From NCBI GenBank assembly GCA_028704415.1, contig JAQWFM010000022.1, forward strand, positions 1 to 34,846: a stretch of DNA of 34,846 bases, in the 5' to 3' direction. Positions 7,873 through 16,253 of this stretch are shown here, piece after piece; positions within the stretch are counted from its first letter, which is position 1; every line of letters starts with the position of its first letter. The stretch is from Oscillospiraceae bacterium. GTDB lineage: Bacteria; Bacillota; Clostridia; Saccharofermentanales; Fastidiosipilaceae. A program made the translations under genes and the position numbers. Under the pieces are notes generated by a model that was not told where the DNA came from, ran no database searches, and saw nothing but the letters and a program-made list of their open reading frames with translations.

Positions 7873-8865
7873 ATGAGTAAAAAACTACTGAGCCTGCTCC
7901 TGGCCGTGGGGTGCGTCTGGTCTTTTTCGGCCTGCAGCAGCAGCGGCACGGCTGCCACTACCGCCGGTACTACCGCCGCTGATACAGCCGCCACTACCGC
8001 CGGCAGCAGTGACAGCGACAGCGCTGCAAGCGACGACGTATCGCTGGAAGAGGCGACCAACGTCATGCAGGCAATGGAGACCGCCAATACGGACGACAGT
8101 CTGCTGGAAAAGTACGACAAGGTTGCCTTTAACTACACCTATACGCTGGCAGACGGCACCGAGACCACCCAATATGCCTATCAGGACGCCGACCGCTACG
8201 TCACGGAGTATGACGGTTACATTTACATTGACGAATACGGCGATGTATACGGCTATGACCAGGAGAACGGGAAGGCGTTCCACTGTCTGTTTGTCGGGGA
8301 TGCCTATGATGCGTTCCACGAGAGTGAGTGGCTGGCTGGCTTCAAATACGACGAGGTAGAAACCGTGCTTTCCCTGGAGGAAAATGACGGCATGCTCTTA
8401 ATTTCCACCGAGGTTTCTGATACGGAGTTCGTGGATACCTATGCGAGCCTGTTTTCCTACGAAGCTGGCGCTTTCAAAAAACTGCGGTTCCAATACCAAA
8501 CGGATGCCGACTCGTATGAAATACTGGCTTCGACCATAAAGGCTCAGGCCGCGGACGGAACGGAAACTACCCTGATGTCAACTGAACGGGTGGACGACCC
8601 GGAAACGTATACGCCGGACGCTGCAATTACCGCGGCCGTATTTGAGGGGGATCAGAGAACGCTCACCCTGACGGTCGATGCGGGTACTGCCACGGTTCGG
8701 GTTTTTACCCAGACCGTTACCCGGGGCAGTACATTTCAGATTCACCTGCCCGACAGTTACGATACGACGTTGTATCTGGACGCCGCATACAGCGAGCCCA
8801 GTACCGGCACCACGGATGACACCTCTGACAAGGTTGTCTATGTAAAAAGCTCGACGGAGCAGTGA
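7873..8865 (+). CDS. Lipoprotein of unknown function in the export locus
   Basis: A 330-residue lipoprotein: signal MSKKLLSLLLAVGCVWSFSAC with Cys21 as the lipidated residue, then a low-complexity linker of TTAG/TAA repeats (about 25-55), then a domain of about 250 residues rich in Tyr, Asp and Thr with alternating beta-strand patterns (for example YIYIDEYGDVYGYD). It would be anchored on the outer face of the membrane. The beta-rich layout recalls LolA-like carrier folds, but I see no diagnostic motif. GGGAGGAAA precedes ATG 7873. Placed 48 bases after peptide 3, it could bind, present or protect against an exported peptide; that is inference from position only. A strong hairpin follows its stop codon. 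Confidence 0.8.
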   Translation: MSKKLLSLLLAVGCVWSFSACSSSGTAATTAGTTAADTAATTAGSSDSDSAASDDVSLEEATNVMQAMETANTDDSLLEKYDKVAFNYTYTLADGTETTQYAYQDADRYVTEYDGYIYIDEYGDVYGYDQENGKAFHCLFVGDAYDAFHESEWLAGFKYDEVETVLSLEENDGMLLISTEVSDTEFVDTYASLFSYEAGAFKKLRFQYQTDADSYEILASTIKAQAADGTETTLMSTERVDDPETYTPDAAITAAVFEGDQRTLTLTVDAGTATVRVFTQTVTRGSTFQIHLPDSYDTTLYLDAAYSEPSTGTTDDTSDKVVYVKSSTEQ

Positions 8866-8866
8866 C

Positions 8867-8909
8867 ACAAGGCACCCCGCCGGACAGCCCGTCCGGCGGG
8901 ATGCCTTGT
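8867..8909 (+). other. Strong hairpin after the lipoprotein gene
   Basis: ACAAGGCA (8867-8874) pairs with TGCCTTGT (8902-8909), and CCGCCGGAC (8877-8885) pairs with GTCCGGCGG (8891-8899) around an AGCCC loop, with a 2x2 internal mismatch. It starts two bases after the lipoprotein stop. There is no T run after it, so it is more likely an RNA-stabilising or partial-termination element within the operon than a full terminator. Confidence 0.6.
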
Positions 8910-8945
8910 CCGGTTCCGGCAGAAGCTACCGGGAGAAGGCGCAAT

Positions 8946-9816
8946 GTGAATACGAACTATTTGTGTGAGACAAAGCTGAAAACCGAGAGCCCCGAACTGC
9001 ACCGGCGGTTTACCAACAGCGTGTTTTGCATGCTGCGGATGTTAAATAAATACCAGAACGTGTTCCCCACCTATACGGATCATACCGCGCTGCACTCGCT
9101 GGAAGTGATTGACTTCTGCAATTCACTGATTGCGGACCAGATTGACGAATTGAATGCCGATGAGGTTTACATCCTCCTGATGAGCGCCTATCTTCATGAC
9201 AGCGGGCATGGGGATTACGCAGACGGATTACCGGGAGTTTTCCCGAAACATTGATTTCGGGGACTATTTTAACCGACACAGCGATGCGGCTGTCCCGGAC
9301 ATTATCCGGGATTTCCATAATGAATTCAGCGGAGCCTACATCAATAAATACGCGGAGTTTTTTGAAATACCCTCGAAGGCGCATACTTTCGCCATTGTGC
9401 AGGTGTCCAGAGGACACCGCAAAACCAACCTGTCTGATGCGCGGGAATACCCGTCGGCCTATGAGGTGGCGGGTGGGAAGACAGTCTGTCTGCCTTATCT
9501 CGCGGCCTTGATTCGTCTTGCTGATGAACTGGATATTGCCGCGGACAGAAACCTTCAATTTATCTATGACGTTGACCGTATCGATAATGAACGCAGCCGG
9601 ATGGAGTTTTTAAAGCATCAGGCGATTACCCAGCTCATCGTTCGGGAGGATCTTTTTGTCATGGAAGTGGCTACGCAGGACGAGAAGGTATGGGCAGGTG
9701 TTTTGGACTTAAAGAACAAGTTAAACCATACGCTCCGGGAGTGCCGGGAAGTTGTGGCACAGAGAACAGCCTTTGAGATTTCCCAACAGCAAGTGATCAT
9801 ACACCGGGTGCCGTAA
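8946..9816 (+). pseudogene. HD-domain phosphohydrolase-like protein, frameshifted
   Basis: The likely start is GTG 8946, with GAAGG 6 bases upstream. The protein would be about 290 residues. HD-superfamily metal ligands are visible: H in DHTALHSLEVI, the HD of MSAYLHD, a later H in RGHRKTN, and D in IRLADELD. Right after LHD the frame breaks: frame 1 reads SGHGDYADG and stops near 9254, while frame 2 continues with AGMGITQTDYREFSRN to the stop at 9816. One extra A at about 9201 (CATGACAGCG for CATGACGCG) explains it. Related HD proteins hydrolyse nucleotides or sit beside HSP90-like ATPase domains; the substrate here is unknown. The lesion is not in a homopolymer, which favours a real mutation. 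Confidence 0.75.
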
Positions 9817-9883
9817 AACGAGCTGCCAAGCGCTTTTTATGAGGCTCACGCGAGCCGGAAAATCAGGCCAAGGAGGAACGGAT

Positions 9884-10201
9884 ATGGAAAGCAGGAGCAC
9901 ACCCCGCGCGGAGGAACTGACCGATGAAGAGATGGGCAGGGTGTCCGGCGGGGATACGGACAACCTTTTAGGGTATGATGAAAGCCTGCCCTTTCACATA
10001 AGGGGGGACAGCTGCTCCCGGTTTGTCTGCATCCGCTGCGGAGCCGCAGGCAACGGGACGGCGGCGCACCTGTGCCATTACAAGTCGCGCACCAATGTCC
10101 CGCGGGGAAATATCTGTGAAAACTGCGCCCACGGGCTTCGGTATGCAAAAGACGGTCAGTTGGGCGTGCTGTGCGATCCGGCGCGCGTTTACACTGTCTG
10201 A
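9884..10201 (+). CDS. Precursor peptide 4: short double-Gly leader plus Cys-rich tail
   Basis: A 105-residue protein starting at ATG 9884 with AGGAGG 7 bases upstream, which decides this start over ATG 9839. The first 23 residues end in ELTDEEMGRVSGG, the same acidic double-glycine site as in peptides 1-3 (ELSDDALDRITGG), but the long Nif11-like helix is missing. The tail of about 80 residues has seven Cys, including the pairs CIRC and CENC about 30 residues apart and CHY between them, an arrangement like a zinc ribbon. It could be an exported Cys-rich effector, or a cytoplasmic zinc protein carrying a docking tag for the peptidase. I do not recognise the tail family. It lies between the HD and STAS genes. 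Confidence 0.75.
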   Translation: MESRSTPRAEELTDEEMGRVSGGDTDNLLGYDESLPFHIRGDSCSRFVCIRCGAAGNGTAAHLCHYKSRTNVPRGNICENCAHGLRYAKDGQLGVLCDPARVYTV

Positions 10202-10262
10202 GCCTGGAACGGCTGCGCCGACCTTACAAGCAAAACCACAAACGAAAGAGCGGGGAAAAACG

Positions 10263-10565
10263 ATGACAATCAATATGCAGAAGGACGGGACGACATTGAC
10301 GATAGCTTTGGACGGAAGACTGGACACCAGCACGGCACCCCAGTTGGAGACAGCGCTGAAGGAGAACCTTGCCGGCGTGGATGCACTGGTATTGGATATG
10401 AAAGGGCTGGACTACCTGTCCTCTGCGGGGCTGCGCGTGATTCTGGGGGCGCAGAAACAGATGGGCAGACTTGGCGGTCTGGTTATCCGCAATGTCAACA
10501 AGCTTATCATGGAGGTGTTCGAAATCACCGGGTTTAGCGATATTCTGACAATCGAGCAGGAGTAG
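10263..10565 (+). CDS. STAS-domain anti-sigma-factor antagonist (RsbV/SpoIIAA-like)
   Basis: A 100-residue single-domain STAS protein. The start pattern GTTLTIALDGRLDTSTAPQL and the loop LDYLSSAGLRVIL are characteristic; Ser53 or Ser54 is the likely phosphorylation site. In this family the unphosphorylated form binds an RsbW-type kinase and frees its sigma factor or other partner; the kinase phosphorylates it and a SpoIIE/RsbU-type phosphatase restores it. Both partners are encoded 1.2-3.2 kb downstream (11741 and 13333). ATG 10263 is chosen because the frame upstream of it has no family similarity. A decayed copy of this gene lies at about 751-893. Confidence 0.93.
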   Translation: MTINMQKDGTTLTIALDGRLDTSTAPQLETALKENLAGVDALVLDMKGLDYLSSAGLRVILGAQKQMGRLGGLVIRNVNKLIMEVFEITGFSDILTIEQE

Positions 10566-10604
10566 CCGGAAGACCTGTAACCGCAAACGGCTGGGCAGGG
10601 TGGA

Positions 10605-11744
10605 ATGGTGGGCCATATACAAGGGATATTATCCGATGAACCAGTGAACAGGGGCAGACAGCCGGAGCTGGATATCGCAAAGGCGGTGCTGGTGTTTTTT
10701 CTGGCGTTTATTCATTGCACCATTGAATGCACGCCGGAAGAAAACCTGATTTCGGGGATACCGTACTTGTTTGACACCGTGATTGGCGGCCCCTTATCCG
10801 CGCCGATGTTTATGTTTGCCATGGGCGTGGGTATGGTTTATACCCGGGAGGGGTCTGCCGGCGATTTAGCCAAGCGGGGGCTGCGGATTTTCACGGCCGG
10901 TTTTGTTCTGAATGCGTGCCGATACACCATTCCCTATCTGCTGGGGTATGTCCTCACAGCGGACTATGAGAAGTTTATCGAGCCGCTGCTGTATCGCACC
11001 CTGTGCAACGATATTCTGCAGTTCGCCGGCCTCGCCATGCTGCTGATCGCCTGGCTCCGGAAACTGAAAACTCACGACCTGCTTATGCTGGGGATCGGGC
11101 TTGTGCTGTCGCTTGGCGGGACATGGCTTAATGACACTGACGCTGGCAGTCCGCTCGGTAATATTTTCCTGGGCTATTTGGTGGGGACAACGGACGCGGC
11201 GGGCATGGTGCGGTCCGATTTCCCCTTACTCAATTGGTTTATCGTTCCGGTGGCAGGATACGTGTTTGGGCGTGTCCTGATTCGGGTCCGGGATAAACGG
11301 ATATTTTATGAGTGGCTGTCACCGCCCTGTCTGCTAGCGACTATTATTTATTTTGCCATCGGCATTAAGACTGGACGCGGCATGTTCGGGGAAGGACAAA
11401 ATTGCTATTATCATATTGTTACCGAGGACGTTTTAATGAGCCTTGTCGGAGCGGTAGGGATACTGGGCGTTTATTTTTACCTGCAAAAGCGACTGCCGGA
11501 ATACAGTATAGGCTGGATAAGGGAAATCAGCCGGAATGTCACGCGAATTTACGGGATTCATTGGGTGCTTATTACGCTGACGGTCAATGTATTCCTGTAT
11601 AAGCTCAGGGGAACGCAGGAGCTGATGGTTCCCGCCGTTATGCTTCTGGCTCTTGGCATTACCGCTGCGGCTATAACCCTCGCGCATTTTTGGCCGGGTA
11701 AGGCCAGGAGCCGGACGGGCGGAAGGGAGCGGTCGACTAAATGA
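10605..11744 (+). CDS. Multi-pass membrane acyltransferase-like protein
   Basis: A 379-residue membrane protein with about nine or ten hydrophobic segments. The opening RQPELDIAKAVLVFFLAFIH, with a charged residue before the first helix and a His at its end, is the style of acyltransferase-3 and DUF1624-type proteins (R..DI.R...I..V...H), which transfer acyl groups to sugars or other envelope molecules. GGGTGGA lies just before ATG 10605. It ends with a 4-base ATGA overlap into the phosphatase gene, so it belongs to the partner-switch transcript. A role in modifying an envelope target or giving self-protection against the exported peptide would fit but is inference. Confidence 0.65.
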   Translation: MVGHIQGILSDEPVNRGRQPELDIAKAVLVFFLAFIHCTIECTPEENLISGIPYLFDTVIGGPLSAPMFMFAMGVGMVYTREGSAGDLAKRGLRIFTAGFVLNACRYTIPYLLGYVLTADYEKFIEPLLYRTLCNDILQFAGLAMLLIAWLRKLKTHDLLMLGIGLVLSLGGTWLNDTDAGSPLGNIFLGYLVGTTDAAGMVRSDFPLLNWFIVPVAGYVFGRVLIRVRDKRIFYEWLSPPCLLATIIYFAIGIKTGRGMFGEGQNCYYHIVTEDVLMSLVGAVGILGVYFYLQKRLPEYSIGWIREISRNVTRIYGIHWVLITLTVNVFLYKLRGTQELMVPAVMLLALGITAAAITLAHFWPGKARSRTGGRERSTK

Positions 11745-13336
11745 GGACACATTCCTTTAAAACCAAAATTCTCCGGGCGTTTGTAGTGTTTTCCGCCTTG
11801 CTCATCGCGACAATCTGCCTGACGGTCGGTCTCTATTACCGACATCAGGACCTGGAACGCTACGGCGACCTGGCCTATTCTTATGCGGAAACGGCAGCGG
11901 CATATATCGACGGGGACAAGGTTTCCGGCTATGTGGCGAGCCTTCAGAAAGATGAGTATTACGAGCAGGTCATGGATTTTCTGAACAGCACGCTGACCCA
12001 TACGGATATTCTGTACTATTATGTGTTTGTCCCGTATGAGGACGATCTGGTTTATGTGTGGGACGCGGACGAGGCGGAGGGCGCCTGCCCGCTCGGGTAC
12101 CGGGAAGACTATATGGAGGGCGGGAAAGAAGCATCCGTCAACGCGATGGCCGGGCTAACAGCCGGGGAGTTCCACGTTACGCACGACCCTACCTACGGGT
12201 ATATCGGTTCGGCCTATTACCCGATCCGCAACGCCGCCGGAGAAGCGGTGGCGCTGGTGGGTGTGGATTTATCCATGCCGGATATCAACAGCGGGCTGGC
12301 GTACTTTGTGGCGGTGATCGTGGTCTGCGTCGTGGCGGCCGTCGTGATATTTATCAGCATTTTATATTCGATATTCCGTCAGTCCCTGATTGTTCCGATT
12401 AACCGGTTGAATGCCGCGGCAAAAAAAATGGTCGGCAATCTGGAAAATGAAGACGACATGGACATTGAGATTCATACCCGGGATGAAATCGAGGAGCTGG
12501 CGAAGGCCTTCCGCCAGATGTACGGGGAGGTAAAGGCGTATATTCACAGGCTCACCCATATCACCGCCGAAAAAGAGCGGATTGAGGCCGAGCTTGACGT
12601 GGCCAAACACATCCAGGCGGCTATGCTGCCCTGCATCTTTCCGGCCTTCCCGGAACGCAGCGAATTCGACATTTACGCGACCATGACACCGGCCAAGGAA
12701 GTCGGAGGTGATTTTTATGATTTCTTTCTGGTAGATGACAATCGCCTGGCCGTGGTGATGGCGGATGTTTCGGGCAAGGGTGTTCCGGCCGCCTTGTTTA
12801 TGATGATCTCCCAAACACTGATTAAAAGCGCCGCGCAGACGGGACTTTCGCCCAAGGCGGTTCTGGAAAAGGTGAACAACCAGCTTTGCGTGAACAACGA
12901 AGCGGAAATGTTTGTCACGGTATGGTTGGGAATCCTGGAGATCTCCACAGGAAAGATGGCGTGTGCCAACGCCGGTCACGAATATCCGGCCGTTAAGCGC
13001 CGGGACAGCGGGTTTGAGCTGTTTAAAGACAAGCACGGATTTGTCCTTGCCGGGATGAGGGGCTCCCGGTATAAGGAATACGAGTTACAGCTGGCCCGCG
13101 GCGAGGCGATCTTCGTTTATACGGACGGGGTCACGGAGGCCACCAACGCCCACGAAGAATTGTACGGCACCAAACGCGCGCTCGCGGCTTTAAATAAGCG
13201 GGAAAAGGTAAGCTGTGAAGAATTGCTGCAATCGGTACACGGGGATGTGAATCAATTTGTCGGCGAAGCGCCGCAGTTTGACGATATTACCATGCTGTGC
13301 CTGGAATACCGGGGATGCGGGAGGGAGGAGCCATGA
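11741..13336 (+). CDS. Membrane sensor SpoIIE/RsbU-type PP2C phosphatase
   Basis: A 531-residue transmembrane phosphatase. A first membrane helix lies at about 14-33, an outer sensory domain of Cache-like size at about 35-182, a second helix at about 185-212, then a HAMP linker, a short coiled coil (EKERIEAELDVAKHIQAAMLP, the usual entry to RsbU/SpoIIE domains), and a PP2C-type phosphatase. Metal ligands are in EVGGDFYDF (Asp324) and ADVSGKG (Asp342); AGHEYP, YTDGVTEA and FDDITML follow in order. It should dephosphorylate the STAS protein at 10263 in response to an outside cue. It overlaps both neighbours by ATGA, showing tight coupling with the acyltransferase-like and kinase genes. Confidence 0.93.
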   Translation: MRTHSFKTKILRAFVVFSALLIATICLTVGLYYRHQDLERYGDLAYSYAETAAAYIDGDKVSGYVASLQKDEYYEQVMDFLNSTLTHTDILYYYVFVPYEDDLVYVWDADEAEGACPLGYREDYMEGGKEASVNAMAGLTAGEFHVTHDPTYGYIGSAYYPIRNAAGEAVALVGVDLSMPDINSGLAYFVAVIVVCVVAAVVIFISILYSIFRQSLIVPINRLNAAAKKMVGNLENEDDMDIEIHTRDEIEELAKAFRQMYGEVKAYIHRLTHITAEKERIEAELDVAKHIQAAMLPCIFPAFPERSEFDIYATMTPAKEVGGDFYDFFLVDDNRLAVVMADVSGKGVPAALFMMISQTLIKSAAQTGLSPKAVLEKVNNQLCVNNEAEMFVTVWLGILEISTGKMACANAGHEYPAVKRRDSGFELFKDKHGFVLAGMRGSRYKEYELQLARGEAIFVYTDGVTEATNAHEELYGTKRALAALNKREKVSCEELLQSVHGDVNQFVGEAPQFDDITMLCLEYRGCGREEP

Positions 13337-13743
13337 AGGAACAGACAGTCGCCGCCACCGTGGAAAACCTGGAAAAAGTCACTGCCTTCGTGGAAAAGCA
13401 GCTGGAAGATCTCCCCTGCCCCCTCAAGACCCGGATGCAGGTGAATATTGCCATTGACGAGTTGTTTGGTAATATCGCGCACTATGCTTACTGCCCGGAG
13501 ATTGGTTTGGTCACGATCAGGGTGGAAATTTTGAAAAATCCGTTGGCTGTTATCATTACCTTTATTGACAGCGGCATGCCTTATGACCCCCTTGCCAAAG
13601 CGGATCCGGATACAACCCTGTCCGCCGAGGCTCGCCATTTGGGAGGGCTGGGCATTTATATGGTGAAAAAGAGTATGGATGACATTGCTTACGAATATAA
13701 GGAGGAGAAAAACATCCTCAGGATTAAGAAACTGCTGGAGTGA
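13333..13743 (+). CDS. RsbW/SpoIIAB-like serine kinase (anti-sigma-type)
   Basis: A 136-residue single-domain GHKL ATPase. The N box is NIAIDELFGNIAHYAY with Glu43 and Asn47, the G1 box is DSGMPYDP, and the G2 box is GGLGIYMVKKSMD. This matches anti-sigma-factor kinases that phosphorylate STAS proteins and hold a sigma factor or other partner. The start ATG 13333 overlaps the phosphatase stop (ATGA) and has GGGAGGAG in front. No sigma factor gene lies within the window, so its output partner is elsewhere or is not a sigma factor. It is the last gene of the apparent operon. Confidence 0.93.
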   Translation: MKEQTVAATVENLEKVTAFVEKQLEDLPCPLKTRMQVNIAIDELFGNIAHYAYCPEIGLVTIRVEILKNPLAVIITFIDSGMPYDPLAKADPDTTLSAEARHLGGLGIYMVKKSMDDIAYEYKEEKNILRIKKLLE

Positions 13744-13835
13744 TACGTCCCATCTCTGATAGGATTAATTCTATAAACCGCAAACCGCAGTCTGCGCAAC
13801 CGATTGTTTAGATTATATGAGGAGAGGAAACCATT

Positions 13836-14381
13836 ATGAAACCCAAAACGCATGTTCATATTTTGGGGGCATCCGGTTCCGGCACGACTACCATCGCCAA
13901 AAGCGTCTGCGATCTGCTGGGCTATAAACATTTTGATTCGGATCAGTATTTCTGGTTGCCCACCAGCAATCCATTTACGGTTGAACGACCCCAGGATGAA
14001 TGTATAGCATTGCTGCGGCGTGATTTAACCCGATCCCCTGAATGGATCCTTAGTGGTTCTCTTGCAGGCTGGGGCGATACTTTTATTGCCTCTTTCGATT
14101 TAGTGGTTTTTGTTTACGTTCCTCAGCCTATTAGGGTGGAGAGATTACGAAAACGCGAACGCGAAAGATATGGAGACCAAATTCTGCCGGGAGGGGCAAG
14201 GTATGAAGATAGCAGGAAATTCCTAGACTGGGCGGCCGCTTATGATGCCGGAACTAAAAATGGGCGCAGCAAGCTTAAGCATGAAATCTGGCTTAGTAAA
14301 ATGGACTGTCCGGTTGTGAAAATAATTAATGATGATTTGGCCGCTAGTGTTAAAGCGGTTTGGGACGCCATTCAGAAATAA
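13836..14381 (+). CDS. P-loop small-molecule kinase (adenylate kinase-like)
   Basis: A 181-residue P-loop NTPase. Walker A is GASGSGTTT (residues 10-18), where a T replaces the usual Lys of GKT/S. A substrate segment HFDSDQYFW follows at about 35, and an Arg-rich lid RVERLRKRERERYGDQ near 100-115. This resembles adenylate-kinase-like and gluconate-kinase-like small proteins of uncertain substrate. GAGGAGAGG precedes ATG 13836. It is separated from the kinase gene of the export locus by 92 bases and probably has its own promoter. The Walker lysine change may alter ATP handling. Confidence 0.75.
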   Translation: MKPKTHVHILGASGSGTTTIAKSVCDLLGYKHFDSDQYFWLPTSNPFTVERPQDECIALLRRDLTRSPEWILSGSLAGWGDTFIASFDLVVFVYVPQPIRVERLRKRERERYGDQILPGGARYEDSRKFLDWAAAYDAGTKNGRSKLKHEIWLSKMDCPVVKIINDDLAASVKAVWDAIQK

Positions 14382-15402
14382 AGCCCGCGCGGATAAGCAG
14401 AAACTGCCTTTGACCCCCAAACCTTGGCCAGCCTTTTATCACAGACAGGCTCAAGCCCCTCGCCGGACCGGGGATTTGGGGCAGGCAGGGCCTGTATTCC
14501 GGCTTGACTTCTGCGCAAAGCGCATTGACCGGTCGGACTTCCGACGGCCTTATGGATAAACGCGAATTTGCTTGACAAAGTTTAGTACGAGGATTAATTA
14601 TACGGCTATAGACATATTGCGGTCGCAAGTTGTTTTTATGTCCGCGGAATTCGCTTTTCACGAACCAATCCTTATTTGAGGCGGGTTGAGAGGACGGCCC
14701 AGACAGGTGTCGTATCTCCGGGGCTGCACCAAGCCACTGACGGGCAAATGGCTCGCGCAGCGGACTCCCGGGTGCTGGAAACGCTGGGACAAGAGGCGTT
14801 TATGAGCCTGCGGGCAGGCGCCCCGGATTACACTCTGCCCGCCTTCGAAGCCGCGGCGCGCTGCCTTGCCGGACTGGGCGACGCTGCATCGGCTGTATGA
14901 CGGTACAAATGAGAAGCGGGTAATAAACTGATGAATCTGCGCTACAAGCGTTTCCGCGCCCGTAGCTGGCTGGCGGGCGCCTCAGGGGCGCCATGGCATG
15001 AAACTCATGAAGCAGCCTGTGCGATGGGACAATACTATTGCAGAGAGGGTGGACACACTTGAACTGGGTATGAGTAATTCTGGACGGCCTTGTCAGGAGC
15101 GCTGTTTTCAATCTCTGCACGGCCTTGGTCTGGCTGCTGCATCCCGACGCCTTTGGACTGCTTTGGCGTAGCTTCCTGGGTGTGGCAGCATTTTTGTTCC
15201 TCTGCCTGTTTGTCTACATGGCCCGGGCGCGGTCACAGCTAGCCTCGAAGGTGGCGGTGTGCAGCGGCGCCTGGTAGCTACCCGGGAGAACGATTTTGTG
15301 CCGCAGCGGCTGCGTCCCCCCTGGTTGTCGGGGACATGGGCCTCATCTGCGAAAAAATAACGCCGCGGGATAAGACCGGCTCACCCAAAAGTGCAGCTGC
15401 AG
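14382..15402. other. About 1 kb without a clear gene; decayed sequence likely
   Basis: No reading frame here shows a start with a good ribosome site plus recognisable protein. A frame at 14676-14900 (74 codons) has an Ala-rich C-terminal part (LGQEAFMSLRAGAPDY) but no matching ribosome site. A consensus TTGACA at 14572-14577 with TAATTA 17 bases later could be a promoter. The region is probably the remains of one or more genes. Confidence 0.5.
15074..15277 (+). pseudogene. Possible membrane-protein remnant
   Basis: An open frame of about 67 codons with no standard start codon near its beginning. It encodes a hydrophobic stretch, FLGVAAFLFLCLFVYMARA, preceded by ALVWLLHPDAFGLLW, which looks like two membrane helices and then a charged end. 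It closes with TAG at 15275-15277. I do not recognise the family. The lack of a start and ribosome site suggests a fragment of a larger, lost membrane protein. Confidence 0.3.
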
Positions 15403-16152
15403 TTATTCTGCTTCAAAAAGACTGGGGTAGGTAGAGCAAACCGGGCAGACCCAGTCTGCCGGCAGAGCCGTAAAAGAAGTACCCGCCGGTACGTCGTGCG
15501 CCGGGTCACCTTCCGCGGGATCATAGATGTAGCCGCAAATCGGACAGGTATAACGCTGTAAATCAGCGGCGGCCTGAGCGGGTACGGCAGGGGTAGCGGC
15601 GGGTTTGCCGTAACTGCCAGTGGCAGCAGGCTTTACGGTAGGATCCTCCTCTGCCCGGTAAGTTGGCGCGTTTTTAGGTGAACGGCCCTTCTTGATTTCA
15701 TGATAATAGGCGTAGGTCAGTGCTTCACCCTGGTGGTACACCGCAGCATCAGTCAACTGCCCAATGTAGAGCGTATGCGTGGCCGCGTCTACCGATTGCA
15801 GCACCTGACACTCCAGATACCCCAGACAGTGCTCATGCAAGACGGGCAGTCCGTGTATGGTGTAAACCGGGTTGACCATGGTAAATTTATCAACCTCACG
15901 CCCGGAGTGAAAGCCAAAGACACCAATCAGCTCCATGGGCGCATCTTGTGACAAAACGGAAACAGAAAAGTAACCGCCCTGCTCAATCAATTCATGGGTA
16001 TAATTGTTTTTGTTGATGCAGACAGAGACCAGTTTGGGGTCAGACGACAATTGGACCACCGTATTGGCAACTTGTGCGTCATACAAATCACTCGCCTTGG
16101 CGCCTACTACATATAAACCGGAACTAAGGGTATACAATGCTTTGGTATTCAT
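15403..16152 (-). CDS. hrb: Flavoredoxin-rubredoxin fusion (high-molecular-weight rubredoxin)
   Basis: A 249-residue fusion. Residues 1-160 form a flavin reductase-like FMN-binding domain (LYTLSSGLYVVGA, then a central DKF near 88-90). A Pro/Ala-rich linker (170-198) leads to a C-terminal rubredoxin with Cys203, Cys206, Cys236 and Cys239 (CPICGY ... WVCPVC). This is the Hrb architecture known from acetogenic and other clostridia, where it passes electrons from NAD(P)H to flavodiiron proteins that reduce oxygen or nitric oxide. The second knuckle reads CPVCST in place of the usual CPVCG. GGAGGTCAGG precedes the ATG. The gene is divergent from a methyltransferase. No flavodiiron protein gene is in the window. 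Confidence 0.9.
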   Translation of the reverse strand: MNTKALYTLSSGLYVVGAKASDLYDAQVANTVVQLSSDPKLVSVCINKNNYTHELIEQGGYFSVSVLSQDAPMELIGVFGFHSGREVDKFTMVNPVYTIHGLPVLHEHCLGYLECQVLQSVDAATHTLYIGQLTDAAVYHQGEALTYAYYHEIKKGRSPKNAPTYRAEEDPTVKPAATGSYGKPAATPAVPAQAAADLQRYTCPICGYIYDPAEGDPAHDVPAGTSFTALPADWVCPVCSTYPSLFEAE

Positions 16153-16253
16153 GATTACCTGACCTCCATCTAACTAGCTTTTGAATGCTGGTTTCATTTT
16201 AGCACAGACTACTGGCCTAAACCGGAAAATAGACAGGAGGACAATTAAACCAA

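Noticed and set aside
8867-8909. A standard rho-independent terminator
   Set aside because: No T run follows the stem; listed as a hairpin instead.
14350-14661. A 103-codon minus-strand frame
   Set aside because: No good ribosome site and low-complexity Arg/Pro-rich sequence typical of chance frames.
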